64,000 nt of DNA from Spiroplasma turonicum. Lineage in GTDB: Bacteria; Bacillota_I; Bacilli_A; Mycoplasmatales; Mycoplasmataceae. This document shows, in pieces, positions 55,680 to 64,000 of this stretch. Within the stretch, counting starts at the first letter, position 1. Each line of letters starts with the position of its first letter. Location of the stretch: NCBI RefSeq assembly GCF_001262715.1, contig NZ_CP012328.1:186001-250000 (forward strand), written 5' to 3'. Below the pieces are notes generated by a model. That model did not search any database. It had not been told where the DNA came from and saw only the letters and a list, made by a program, of their open reading frames with translations. A program made the position numbers and the translations under genes.

Positions 55680-56451
55680 TGAATATTTAAACAAAAAATT
55701 AGAATTTATTGATTTAAGAGAAAAATTTATTAATGAATTGATTATTTCAAATGATAGTGACTATTTAATCTTTTTAGAAAAGTTAAGCAAAGACATGCAA
55801 TTTATTATTTCTCAAAATATAAATACAAAAGTCTCAATAATTTTTTTTAATAGTAAAAGTAAGCAAGATGTTGCAAATTACAACTTAAACTTTAATTTAT
55901 TAAAAAACTCTCGGTTAGAACTTAACATTGCTAATCTTAGCAGTTTTGATGTTAATGAAAAAATCAATATCAATTTATTAGATGAAAATTCTGGAGTTGA
56001 ATTATATTGTGCAACTATTATAAATAAAGAGTTTGATAAAAAAACGTTATTGAATGTTGAACACAAAGCAAAAAATACATACTCAAATATCAAGGCTTAT
56101 TATGTTTTAAAAGACACATCCAAAGGATTTGTTAGATGCATAAGTAATATAACTAAAGGTTCATCTGGGTCTGAAGCTCATCAAGAATTAAGATTATTAA
56201 TATTAGATGAAAATGCTAAAGCTAATTCTGACCCAGTATTATTAATTGATGAAAATGATATCATAGCAAGTCATGCTAATGCTATTGGAATGTTAGACCC
56301 CGATCAAGTCTTTTATTTATTATCTAGGGGGTTGGATGAAAATACTGCTCAGGAACTTATTATTAATGGTTATTTTGAACCAATTTTTAGTACAGTAATT
56401 GATGAAAACTATCGAATATTATTATGGGATGTTTTAAAGGATATGATTTAA
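55672..56451 (+). CDS. sufD: Fe-S assembly protein SufD
   Basis: SufD partners SufB as the scaffold of the SUF system. The 259-residue protein is short for the family (about 420), lacking most of the N-terminal domain, but has the core beta-helix and the SufBD C-terminal motif: HANAIGMLDPDQVFYLLSRGLDEN then LIINGYFEPIF. The conserved SGSEAHQELRLLILDENAKANSDPVLLIDENDI precedes it. It has no TGA. It is placed between sufC and sufS and overlaps sufC. Confidence 0.92.
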   Translation: MNNEYLNKKLEFIDLREKFINELIISNDSDYLIFLEKLSKDMQFIISQNINTKVSIIFFNSKSKQDVANYNLNFNLLKNSRLELNIANLSSFDVNEKININLLDENSGVELYCATIINKEFDKKTLLNVEHKAKNTYSNIKAYYVLKDTSKGFVRCISNITKGSSGSEAHQELRLLILDENAKANSDPVLLIDENDIIASHANAIGMLDPDQVFYLLSRGLDENTAQELIINGYFEPIFSTVIDENYRILLWDVLKDMI

Positions 56452-56453
56452 TA

Positions 56454-57668
56454 ATGAACTACAAAAATTATTTTTCTTATTTTAAAAATAATTCAAATGA
56501 AATTTATTTTGATTCTGCTGCGACTTCAATAAAGTTTGATGAAGTTATTAAAGCTCATTCTGATTATGATCTGTTATACGCTGCTAATTCACACAATGAT
56601 CTTTTTAAAAATGCTTTTTTTTCCAATCAAATGTTATTGGAAACAAGAAAAAAAGTAGCTACTTTTATAAATGCCAAAAATGAAAACGAAGTTGTATTTA
56701 CAAGTGGAACTACTCATTCGTTAAATCAGTTAGCATTCGGTATATCAAACTTAATTGATAATAATTCTAAAATTTTATTAACAAAACTTGAACATGCATC
56801 AAATCTTTTACCTTGAATTGTAGTTGCAGAACAAAAAAATGCTTGTATCGAATTTTTAGACCTTGATTCTGAATATAAAATTGATATAGATAAAATAAAG
56901 AATAAATTAGATAGTTCTGTTAAAGTCGTGAGTTTTGCTATGAATTCAAATACAATTGGTATAAGTAATGATGTTGAATTAATTACAAAATTAATAAAAT
57001 CTTACAACAAAAATATCATTGTTATCGTTGATTTAGCTCAATCAATAATCCATAACAAAATTGATGTAAGCAAATGAAATGTTGATGGAGTTGCATTTTC
57101 TACTCATAAAATGTTTGGACCATTTGGACTAGGAGTTTTATGAGCTAAAGAAAACTTACTAAATGAGTTAAAACCAATATTTTATGGTGGTGGAAATAAC
57201 ATTGATATTAGTAATAATTCATATAAGTTAGCAAAACCACCCCATAAATTTGAAAGTGGTACTTTAAATTTAAGTGCTATCTATGCATTTAATAAATGTT
57301 TAGATGTAATTAATGAAATTGGTATTAATAAAATCATTGAATATCCAAAATCATTGAAACAATATTTTAGGGCGAATATAGATGATTCTATTATTAAAAA
57401 GTTTAACTTCTATAATCTTGATAATGATCAACCAATTCTTTTATTTAACTTATTAAACGTAAATGCACAAGATTTTGGAGCATTTTTAAATAAGAAGTAT
57501 AATATTTCAGTAAGAGTTGGTAAACATTGTGCAAGATTAACTAGCGACTTGCTAAATGCACACTCAACTATAAGACTTAGTTTTTCAATTTACAATACAT
57601 ATGAAGATATTGATAAATTAATAATTGCACTAAAAGATTCAGATAGTTGAGTTAATGAGATTATATAA
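56454..57668 (+). CDS. sufS: Cysteine desulfurase SufS
   Basis: SufS takes sulfur from cysteine using PLP. The 404-residue protein shows IYFDSAATSIKF, VVFTSGTTHSLNQLAFG, LLTKLEHASNLLPW, VDLAQSI, the PLP lysine in FSTHKMFGPFGLGVLW and the catalytic Cys in RVGKHCARL. TGA encodes Trp four times or more. ATG 56454 is two bases after the sufD stop; ATG 56424, inside sufD, would add ten residues. SufU follows after nine bases. Confidence 0.95.
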
Positions 57669-57677
57669 GAGGTAATT

Positions 57678-58115
57678 ATGATAGATGTTAATGACAAAAT
57701 TCTTTTAAGACAAATAATAATGGAACATTACACTGAACCAGAAAACAAAAAATTGATAGAAAACCCTAGTTCAATAATTCAAAAACAGGATTCAGCAACT
57801 TGTAGTGATGAAATAGATGTACAGCTATTAATAGAAAATAATATTATACTTGATGCAAGATTTGATGGTGTTGCTTGTGCGATTGCTATTTCTTCTTCTG
57901 ACATTTTGTGTAATGAATTAAAAAATAAATCCTTAAAAGATGCCATATTACACCTGGATAATTATCATAAATTAATTACTGGAGAAAAATATAATAATGA
58001 AATTTTAAATGAATTAATTGTGTTTAGTGATATTCATAAACAAGGAAACAGAATAAATTGTGCATTATTAGCAGCGGATGGTTTTAAAAAAATTATATTG
58101 AATGAGGTAAAGTAA
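57678..58115 (+). CDS. sufU: Fe-S scaffold/sulfur-transfer protein SufU
   Basis: SufU accepts sulfur from SufS via a zinc-bound site. The 145-residue protein starts LLRQIIMEHYTEPENKKLI, the SufU/IscU pattern, with conserved cysteines in SATCSDEIDVQLL, DGVACAIAISSSDIL and NRINCALLAADGF. The Gram-positive spacing is typical of SufU rather than IscU. AGAGGTAATT precedes the ATG, and its stop overlaps the sufB start (TAATG). Confidence 0.94.
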   Translation: MIDVNDKILLRQIIMEHYTEPENKKLIENPSSIIQKQDSATCSDEIDVQLLIENNIILDARFDGVACAIAISSSDILCNELKNKSLKDAILHLDNYHKLITGEKYNNEILNELIVFSDIHKQGNRINCALLAADGFKKIILNEVK

Positions 58116-59527
58116 TGAAAAAACTAAAACAGGAAAAACAAATACAAGAAATTGCGAAATATAAATATGGTTTTAATGAAGGTGAGTTGTCATCATTTAA
58201 AGTTGAAAAAGGTTTGTCTAAAGAAATAGTTACTCAAATTTCTAAATATAAAGAAGAACCAGAATGAATGTTGAAATTTAGACTAGATAGTTTAAAAGTT
58301 TTTGAAAATATGCCACAACCTAATTTTGGACCAGATTTAAATTGAATAAATTTCAATGATTACTATTATTACACAGAAGGTAGTGACAATATTTCAAATA
58401 ATTGAGATGATGTTCCAGATAATATAAAAAGAACTTTTGAAAGATTGGGAATTCCTAATGCAGAGAAGGAGTTTTTACTTGGTATTAATGCTCAATGAGA
58501 TGCAAAACCAGTTTATGAAAATTTAAATAAAGAATTAATTAGTAAGGGTGTTATTTTTACAGATTGTGATACTGCGTTAAAAAAATATCCTGAGTTATTT
58601 AAAAAGTATTTTTCAAAACTTGTGAATAATGACGATAATAAATATGCGGCCCTTAACTCAACTGTATGAAGCGGAGGTACATTTATTTATGTACCCAAAG
58701 GTGTTATTCTTGAAAAACCATTGCAAGCTTATTTTAGAATAAATTATCAATTATCTGGTCAATTTGAAAGAACTTTAATTATAGTTGATGATGATGCTCA
58801 ATTACATTATATAGAGGGATGTACCGCACCAGTTTATTCAAAAAATAATCTTCATGCTGCAATAGTAGAAATTTTTGTTGGTAAACGTTCAAGCGTAAGA
58901 TATACAACTGTTCAAAATTGAAGTGACAATGTACTTAATTTAGTTACAAAAAGAAGCATTGTTGAAGAAGATGGTAGAATGGAATGAATAGATGGTAATA
59001 TTGGTTCTAAAATTAATATGAAATATCCTGCTTGTATTTTAAAAGGTGATAGATCTCAAGGAGATACAATATCAATTGCTGTTGCAAAAAATGGAGTTTA
59101 TCAAGATGCAGGTAGTAAAATGATTCATTTAGGTAAAGAAACTAAATCCAAAATTGTATCTAAATCTATTACTTTCCAAGGTGGCACAGCAAATTATAGA
59201 GGATTAGCCTTTATAGGACCAGATGCCATTAATTCAAAGGCTAGAGTAGAATGTGATACATTGATACTTGATAATAAATCACATTCCGATACTATCCCTC
59301 AAAATAAAGTACAAAATAATAAGTCTCAAATTGAACATGAAGCAACAGTTTCAAAAGTTAGTGAAGAGCAATTATTTTATTTAATGTCAAGGGGCTTGAC
59401 AGAACAACAAGCTTTAGAAATAATTGTTATGGGATTTCTTGAACCCTTTACTAAAGAACTTCCACTTGAATATGCTGTTGAATTAAATCAATTAATAAAA
59501 ATGGATATGGAAGGTTCTGTAGGATAA
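58115..59527 (+). CDS. sufB: Fe-S assembly scaffold SufB
   Basis: SufB is the main scaffold of the SUF complex. The 470-residue protein has the family beginning YKFGFxE-like YKYGFNEGE, then [92 protein letters not shown], the [14 protein letters not shown] region and the C-terminal [26 protein letters not shown]. Many Trp are TGA. It ends the operon, with a long hairpin terminator after it. Confidence 0.97.
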
Positions 59528-59592
59528 AAAAAACTTATTATTTAATAACTGTAGAACTTTTTCTAACAGATTATTTATAATAAGTTTTTTTA
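59528..59592. terminator. Long imperfect hairpin between sufB and convergent gene
   Basis: The outer stem AAAACTTATTAT pairs with ATAATAAGTTTT; an inner arm pairs CTGT with ACAG. T runs lie on the right of the plus strand and A runs on the left, so it can stop both transcripts. Confidence 0.75.
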
Positions 59593-60033
59593 TTTATCTA
59601 AAACTTTTTCTGCACCATCACATTTTTTACAATAGATAACAGTAAGTTCATTTTTTCAGAATAATCTTGATGCTTTTAAGCTAAAGTTATTAACTTCAGG
59701 TAATCTTTTTTTTGCAGTTGAGAAGTATTTCATATAATTTTCTGGTTTATAAACACGTTTACAATTTAAACATTTTATATGATTAATTTGAAACTTTAAG
59801 ATAATTGATCTAACTTCTGCAATATATCAGTCAAGATCATTTTTTGAATATTCATCTGAAAAATATTTATCAAATGCATCAGTTAACTCATTTTCTCCTG
59901 CATCAGTTCTTTGCTTTTTATCGTTATATTTTTTTACAAATATTGGAAGAATTACAAGTGTCAAAAATGTAATTATAGTATTTGATCCAATAAATATACA
60001 AGAAGCTAATGCAATTTTCACAGATAAGTCCAT
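59590..60033 (-). CDS. Membrane protein with zinc-ribbon-like cysteine pairs
   Basis: The 147-residue protein has one N-terminal membrane span (LASCIFIGSNTIITFLTLVILPIF), a charged middle, and two CxxC pairs, CLNCKRVY and CKKCDG, about 45 residues apart near the C-terminus, which suggests a zinc ribbon. Three TGA codons encode Trp. AAGGAGTGAACAA precedes the ATG. It sits next to nfu on the same strand (15 bases between the genes), so it may work with Fe-S or metal handling, but I recognise no family. Confidence 0.75.
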
Positions 60034-60048
60034 TTGTTCACTCCTTCA

Positions 60049-60288
60049 TTACAATACAATTTCTACGCCATCAATATCATATGGAAACTCTTCAATTAAT
60101 ATTGACTCTACACCTTCTTTAAAGGTAATATCAGTTAAACCACAACCAACACAATTACCTTTTAATCTAATATACACAATTTTATTCTTAAATGCAACAA
60201 ACTCCATATCGCCACCGTCTTGATTAATGTAAACTTTAAGTTGGTCTAGCATATCAAGAATTTTTTTTTCAAGTTCTTTATTTTCCAA
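60049..60288 (-). CDS. NifU C-terminal domain (Nfu-type) Fe-S scaffold
   Basis: The 79-residue protein is a stand-alone NifU-like domain: IRLKGNCVGCGLTDITFKEGVE holds the CxxC that binds a 4Fe-4S cluster, and it starts with the INQDGGDMEFV motif. Such proteins carry clusters from SUF to target enzymes. It has no TGA codon. It lies close to the suf operon but on the opposite strand, with the zinc-ribbon gene after it. Confidence 0.95.
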   Translation of the reverse strand: MENKELEKKILDMLDQLKVYINQDGGDMEFVAFKNKIVYIRLKGNCVGCGLTDITFKEGVESILIEEFPYDIDGVEIVL

Positions 60289-60348
60289 AATTATTGACCC
60301 AATCTAAAAAAATTTTTATTTATAAAATAAATTTATATAAATTAAGTT

Positions 60349-60354
60349 TATAAT
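60349..60354 (+). promoter_or_regulatory. Candidate -10 for the S1-domain gene and pgi
   Basis: TATAAT lies 24 bases before the ATG at 60378; no good -35 is seen. Confidence 0.4.
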
Positions 60355-60377
60355 TTTATTGTTAGGAGAGCAACAAA

Positions 60378-60701
60378 ATGGTAGAAAAAGGACAAAAAAT
60401 TATTGCTAAAGTAACAGCAATTGTTAATTATGGAGCTTTTTGTGAAATAATTAACGATGATGATCAACCAATGAAAGGTTTGATTCATATTTCTGAAATT
60501 TCAGATTTCTATGTTAAAAGTATTTCGGACTTTTTAGAAACAGGTAAAGAATATGAAGTTGAAGTAATTGATTTCTTAGAAGATAAAAATCAAGTTAAAC
60601 TAAGTTTTAAATCATTAAGACCTGAACTTTTAAAGTCTGATGATTCTAAAATTCAAGAAACAACAAATGGTTTTGATAACTTAAAAAATAGTATAAAGTA
60701 A
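60378..60701 (+). CDS. S1 RNA-binding domain protein (YugI/CvfD-like)
   Basis: The 107-residue protein has one S1 domain: GQKIIAKVTAIVNYGAFCEI then GLIHISEISDFYV and VKLSFKSLRPE. This short single-S1 form is found as YugI/GSP13 or CvfD in Firmicutes, where it binds ribosomes or RNA. Its C-terminal tail is polar. TTAGGAGAGCAACAA precedes the ATG. It is 25 bases upstream of pgi on the same strand and may share its transcript. Confidence 0.9.
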   Translation: MVEKGQKIIAKVTAIVNYGAFCEIINDDDQPMKGLIHISEISDFYVKSISDFLETGKEYEVEVIDFLEDKNQVKLSFKSLRPELLKSDDSKIQETTNGFDNLKNSIK

Positions 60702-60726
60702 ATATATAAAGCATTAGGAGTATTAT

Positions 60727-62007
60727 ATGATTGAGTTAAATTTGAAAAATGTTAATTTTGAACAAGAAGTTATAGAGTTTGATAAAGCTAAAATTGAATC
60801 AATTCATAATCTAATTATTAATAAATCTGGAAAAGGTTCAGATTTTTTAGGTTGATATGAATGACCAAATAACTTTGATAAAAAAGAATATAATTTAATG
60901 AAAGAAAAAGCAGAAGAATTACGCAATGAGATAGAAGTTTTATTAGTTGTTGGTATTGGTGGTAGTTATTTAGGTACAAGAGCCGCAGATAATATGATTA
61001 GAGGTTTATTCACTAAAGATAAGGTTGAGCTAATATATATTGGTAATACAATTTCTTCAAGCTACATTAAACAAGTTTTAGATTATGTTGATGACAAGGA
61101 ATTTGCAATTGCAAATATATCAAAATCAGGAACAACTACAGAACCAGGAATATCTTTTAGAGTATTTCAAAATAAGTTAGTTGAAAAAAAAGGCAAAGAA
61201 ATTGCCCAAAAAAGAATTGTAGCTATAACTGATAAATCAAAAGGAGCATTAAAAAAATTAGCAACAATTGAAGGATATACTACATTTACAATACCAGATG
61301 ATATTGGTGGTAGGTTTTCTGTTTTTACACCAGTTGGAATATTTCCATTATTGGTAGCTGGAATTGATACTGATTTATTATTTAAAGGTTCTCAAAAGGC
61401 TTATAAGGATTTAGAATCACTAGATAATAGTGCATATAAATATGCTATTACAAGATATTTATTAAATGTTGAATATAATTATAAGACTGAGGTTCTTGTT
61501 AGTTATGAACTACAAATGCAAATGTTTACTGAATGATGAAAACAACTATTTGGAGAATCTGAAGGAAAAGATAATAAAGGCTTATTGCCATCAAGTTGTG
61601 TTTTTTCAACTGACCTTCATTCATTGGGACAATTTATTCAAGATGGTACAAAAAATGTTTTGTTTGAAACAGTTATAGATATTAAAAAGCCACAATTTGA
61701 CATAAATGTTCCAGTGGTAAAAGAAGATCTTGATGGTTTAAATTATTTAACTAACAATTCTTTTCATGAAATAAATCACATTGCACTTGAAGGTGTTATT
61801 GAAGCCCATGTAAACACTGGTATGGTACCAAATATTGTTTTAGAATTTGAAAAAATGGATGCTGAAATGTTTGGCTATGCAATTTATTGATTTATGCGTG
61901 CTTGTGCATTTAGCGGTTACTTGCTTGAAATTAACCCATTTGACCAACCTGGTGTCGAAGTATACAAAAAAAATATGTTTAAGCTACTTAAAAAACCAGG
62001 ATTTTAA
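60727..62007 (+). CDS. pgi: Glucose-6-phosphate isomerase
   Basis: Pgi interconverts glucose 6-phosphate and fructose 6-phosphate. The 426-residue protein is the shorter Gram-positive form. Visible motifs are [72 protein letters not shown] and the C-terminal [19 protein letters not shown] encodes several Trp, including FLGWYEWP. GGAGTATTAT precedes the ATG. A terminator follows. Confidence 0.97.
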
Positions 62008-62034
62008 AAAAAGCAATTTTATTGCTTTTTTTTA
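62006..62034 (+). terminator. Terminator after pgi
   Basis: AAAAAAGCAAT pairs with ATTGCTTTTTT around TTT and continues into a T run. Confidence 0.85.
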
Positions 62035-62060
62035 TTTAAAATTAAGTTAAGAGGTAAATT

Positions 62061-62564
62061 ATGTTAGAAAAAGATCAATTATTATATTTAAGCAAAAAAC
62101 AAGAAGAATTAGATAGTTATATAATGAACAGTCAAAATTTAACTCTAAATGACGAAATTGATAATATGAAGTTAGTAGCTCTTCTAGTTGAATTATCTGA
62201 ATTTATTAATGAATGTAGAGCTTTTAAATTTTGATCCAAAAAACCACCAAGTGATAAAAGTGTAATTTTAGAAGAGTTTGTAGATGGGTTACACTTTATA
62301 ATTAGCATAGGTAATGATATAATGTATAATTTTTCAAACTTTGAGTATAAAAATAACAATAATAAAGATTTAAATGAATGGTCAATTGAAGTTTATAATA
62401 TGGTTATGAACTTTTATAACTTTAAAAGTCATAAAAATTATCAAATTATGTTTAATAGTTTTTTAAATTGTTTAAGAATTTTAAATTATACAACTGAGGA
62501 CGTACTTGATTCATATAATTTAAAAAATGCAACAAATTTTAAAAGGCAAGATAATAATTATTAG
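62061..62564 (+). CDS. Dimeric (all-alpha) dUTPase-like protein
   Basis: The 167-residue protein matches the dimeric dUTP diphosphatase (dUTPase_2, MazG-like all-alpha NTP-PPase) family, which removes dUTP. LLVELSEFINECRAFKFW carries the first metal-binding E-x-x-x-E helix, and LEEFVDGLHFIISIG the second E-x-x-D pair. One TGA encodes Trp (FKFWSKK). TAAGAGGTAAATT precedes the ATG. The next gene begins 19 bases after its stop. Confidence 0.88.
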
Positions 62565-62583
62565 TAATAGTTAGGAGGTAAAA

Positions 62584-63642
62584 ATGGACTCTAATAAAAA
62601 AGATTTTTCTCAATATAAACCAAAAAATCCTAATGATCCCAAAATGCCGACATTAGGTGATGAAAAAGTTGAAAAACCTGTAACTAATGATTTTGTTAAT
62701 AACAATTCATCTAATTACTCTAACACAAATACTAGTACAAGTGAGCCATTTTTTAATAACTCTAAAGCACTTGGAATTCTAAATAGTTTGAAAAAAAATT
62801 TAGAACAAAAAGATGAAAAAGATGAAAAAAATGAGAGTAGGTTAGTATTACCAGATCCAGAATCTGAACTTAATATTGTAAATCAATTAAGAAATAGAGG
62901 TTCTATTAAGAACAGGGCATTACAACAAAACACTAAAGATAAAATAAAGACACTAAGAGAAGACCACAGACTTCACTTAAAAGAACAAGAGATTGAATTA
63001 ATTAAATCAACTTTTAAGGAAAAAGTTATTAAAGTTAATCGAAATAGTATTGTTTTAAAAAATTCTAAATTTGGTTTTGAAATTTATAAAAATAATGTCG
63101 ATAAGAGATATTGGGTAGTTGCAATATGTTTTGAAGAATTATTTAATCCTCAAAAAATTACATACACTAATTTATGAACAGGTGGTGCTTTCATCGGTTA
63201 TGGTTATGATGATTTAGATTTAACTTTGAATAAAACTTTAAATTTATTCAAAACTGGTAGAACAGGAAATATTTACTGAAAAGACTTTGTTGTTGATTGA
63301 TCAAAAGAAACAAATAGATTTATAACTGATGAAGAACCAAAAAAATTTACATACACTGAATACAAAAAAATAATTGATTGATATAGTAAAAATAAAATTA
63401 GAATATGTGTAAAAAATAAAAATAAAAAAGACTATGAGGATTTAATGTTTGAAGTTAAACAAAAAAGAGCAAATGGTGAGTTCGTATCACCAATGGTTGC
63501 TTTACAGGCAAAAATGATTGATAAACCAAGAAAGGCTTCGTACATTTTTGGTTACCCTGTTTTAAATCCAAATTATAAAGGAAAGGATTTTGTGAAACCC
63601 GAAAATAAGTTATATGAAATAGGTTTTGCATTTACTGAATAA
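62584..63642 (+). CDS. Hypothetical protein with disordered N-terminus
   Basis: The 352-residue protein has a polar, Asn/Ser/Pro-rich N-terminal 130 residues, with a small repeat KDEKDEKNE, followed by a basic helix (KNRALQQNTKDKIKTLRE) and a folded, aromatic-rich C-terminal region (RYWVVAICFEELFNP, WTGGAFIGYGYDDL, RKASYIFGYPVLNPNYKG). There is no signal or membrane segment. Four or more TGA codons encode Trp. TAGGAGGTAAAA gives a strong ribosome binding site. I recognise no family. Its stop overlaps the start of the methyltransferase gene. Confidence 0.82.
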
Positions 63643-64000
63643 TGAAAATAATAAATTCAATAAGTAATGATTTTATAAAATTTGCTATTTCTTTAAAAAA
63701 TGCAGGAAACCAAAAAAAGTATTCCAAATACTTAATTGAAGGCGAAAAAATGACAAAACTTGCTTTTAAGTTAAAAGAAACGGATTGTATATTAATAACA
63801 AACCAAAAATATATTAAAGAATTTGACAATTTTGATAATATTATTTTAATTAATAATAATGTGGCAAAAAAAATTTCATCTCTTGTAAATCACCAGGGTT
63901 ATTTTGCTATTTGCAATATAAAGCAAAAAAATTTTGATTATAAATCAAATTTTTTGATTCTAGATGGTGTACAAGACCCAGGAAATATGGGAACATTATT
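63642..64000 (+). CDS. TrmH/SpoU family RNA methyltransferase, cut at window end
   Basis: Only the first 119 residues are present. The N-terminus (KYSKYLIEGEKMTKLAF) resembles the substrate-binding domain of 23S rRNA 2'-O-methyltransferases, and the last visible residues LILDGVQDPGNMGTL are the first SPOUT motif, which marks the SAM-dependent ribose methyltransferase domain. The ATG overlaps the previous stop (TAATG). The rest lies outside the window. Confidence 0.88.
   Translation, partial: MKIINSISNDFIKFAISLKNAGNQKKYSKYLIEGEKMTKLAFKLKETDCILITNQKYIKEFDNFDNIILINNNVAKKISSLVNHQGYFAICNIKQKNFDYKSNFLILDGVQDPGNMGTL

Overview
The window reads as a continuous piece of a strongly AT-rich mollicute chromosome. 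In-frame TGA codons interrupt almost every conserved protein at positions where the family has tryptophan (for example in gap, pgk, rlmN, metK and the suf genes), so UGA is read as Trp (genetic code 4) and all coordinates here assume that. TGG is also used. The gene content fits Spiroplasma or a close relative in the Entomoplasmatales: a complete SUF iron-sulfur operon, a fused phosphate permease, SMC, PrkC/PP2C, lipoproteins ending their signal in VVAC, and no peptidoglycan genes. The genus is an inference; no rRNA or mreB lies in the window.

Layout. 1-4059 (+): end of dnaI, glycolytic gap and pgk each followed by a terminator, then an unknown protein. 4082-10289 (-): an unknown membrane protein that probably starts at ATT, a secreted protein, an amino acid permease, RNase J and peptide deformylase. 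10349-18144 (+): a long housekeeping run rsmD-gmk-rsmB-rlmN-PP2C-prkC-rsgA-rpe-thiN, the same arrangement of phosphatase, kinase, rsgA, rpe and thiN seen in many Firmicutes. 18179-18482 (-): tRNA-Leu(CAA) and rpmB. 18686-27048 (+): Asp23-like protein, fakA, msrA, a giant FtsX-type permease, a small cysteine-rich protein, plsX and rnc. 27216-35083 (+): smc followed, with no visible terminator, by pstS-pstCA-pstB-phoU. 35094-35984 (-): secreted protein. 36055-46709 (+): ftsY-ylxM-ymdB, an unknown protein, a degenerate hydrolase, metK-cutC, an Old Yellow Enzyme homologue, a small membrane protein and a paired ABC exporter. 46790-50222 (+): an aldose epimerase, an E2-like pseudoenzyme and yhaM, which converges with hit (-). 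50695-54788 (-): two tandem large lipoproteins. 54930-59527 (+): sufC-D-S-U-B. 59590-60288 (-): a zinc-ribbon membrane protein and a NifU-type scaffold. 60378-64000 (+): an S1 protein, pgi, dUTPase, an unknown protein and the start of a SpoU methyltransferase.

Genes that work together: gap, pgk, pgi and rpe serve glycolysis and pentose phosphate metabolism; pst-phoU imports and senses phosphate; PP2C/PrkC is a reversible Ser/Thr phosphorylation pair; sufCDSUB plus the NifU protein build Fe-S clusters for proteins such as RlmN. The densely packed genes leave no gene-free stretch above 300 bases. The most notable items are a lipoyl-domain protein with an E2 acyltransferase fold whose catalytic His-x-x-x-Asp-Gly motif is lost (47749-49242), a 68-residue protein with 13 cysteines spaced every third residue (25080-25286), a guanylate kinase with a roughly 95-residue tail (10913-11782), a hydrolase with Gly in the nucleophile position (38603-39553), and a membrane protein whose only well-placed start codon is ATT (4082-5011).
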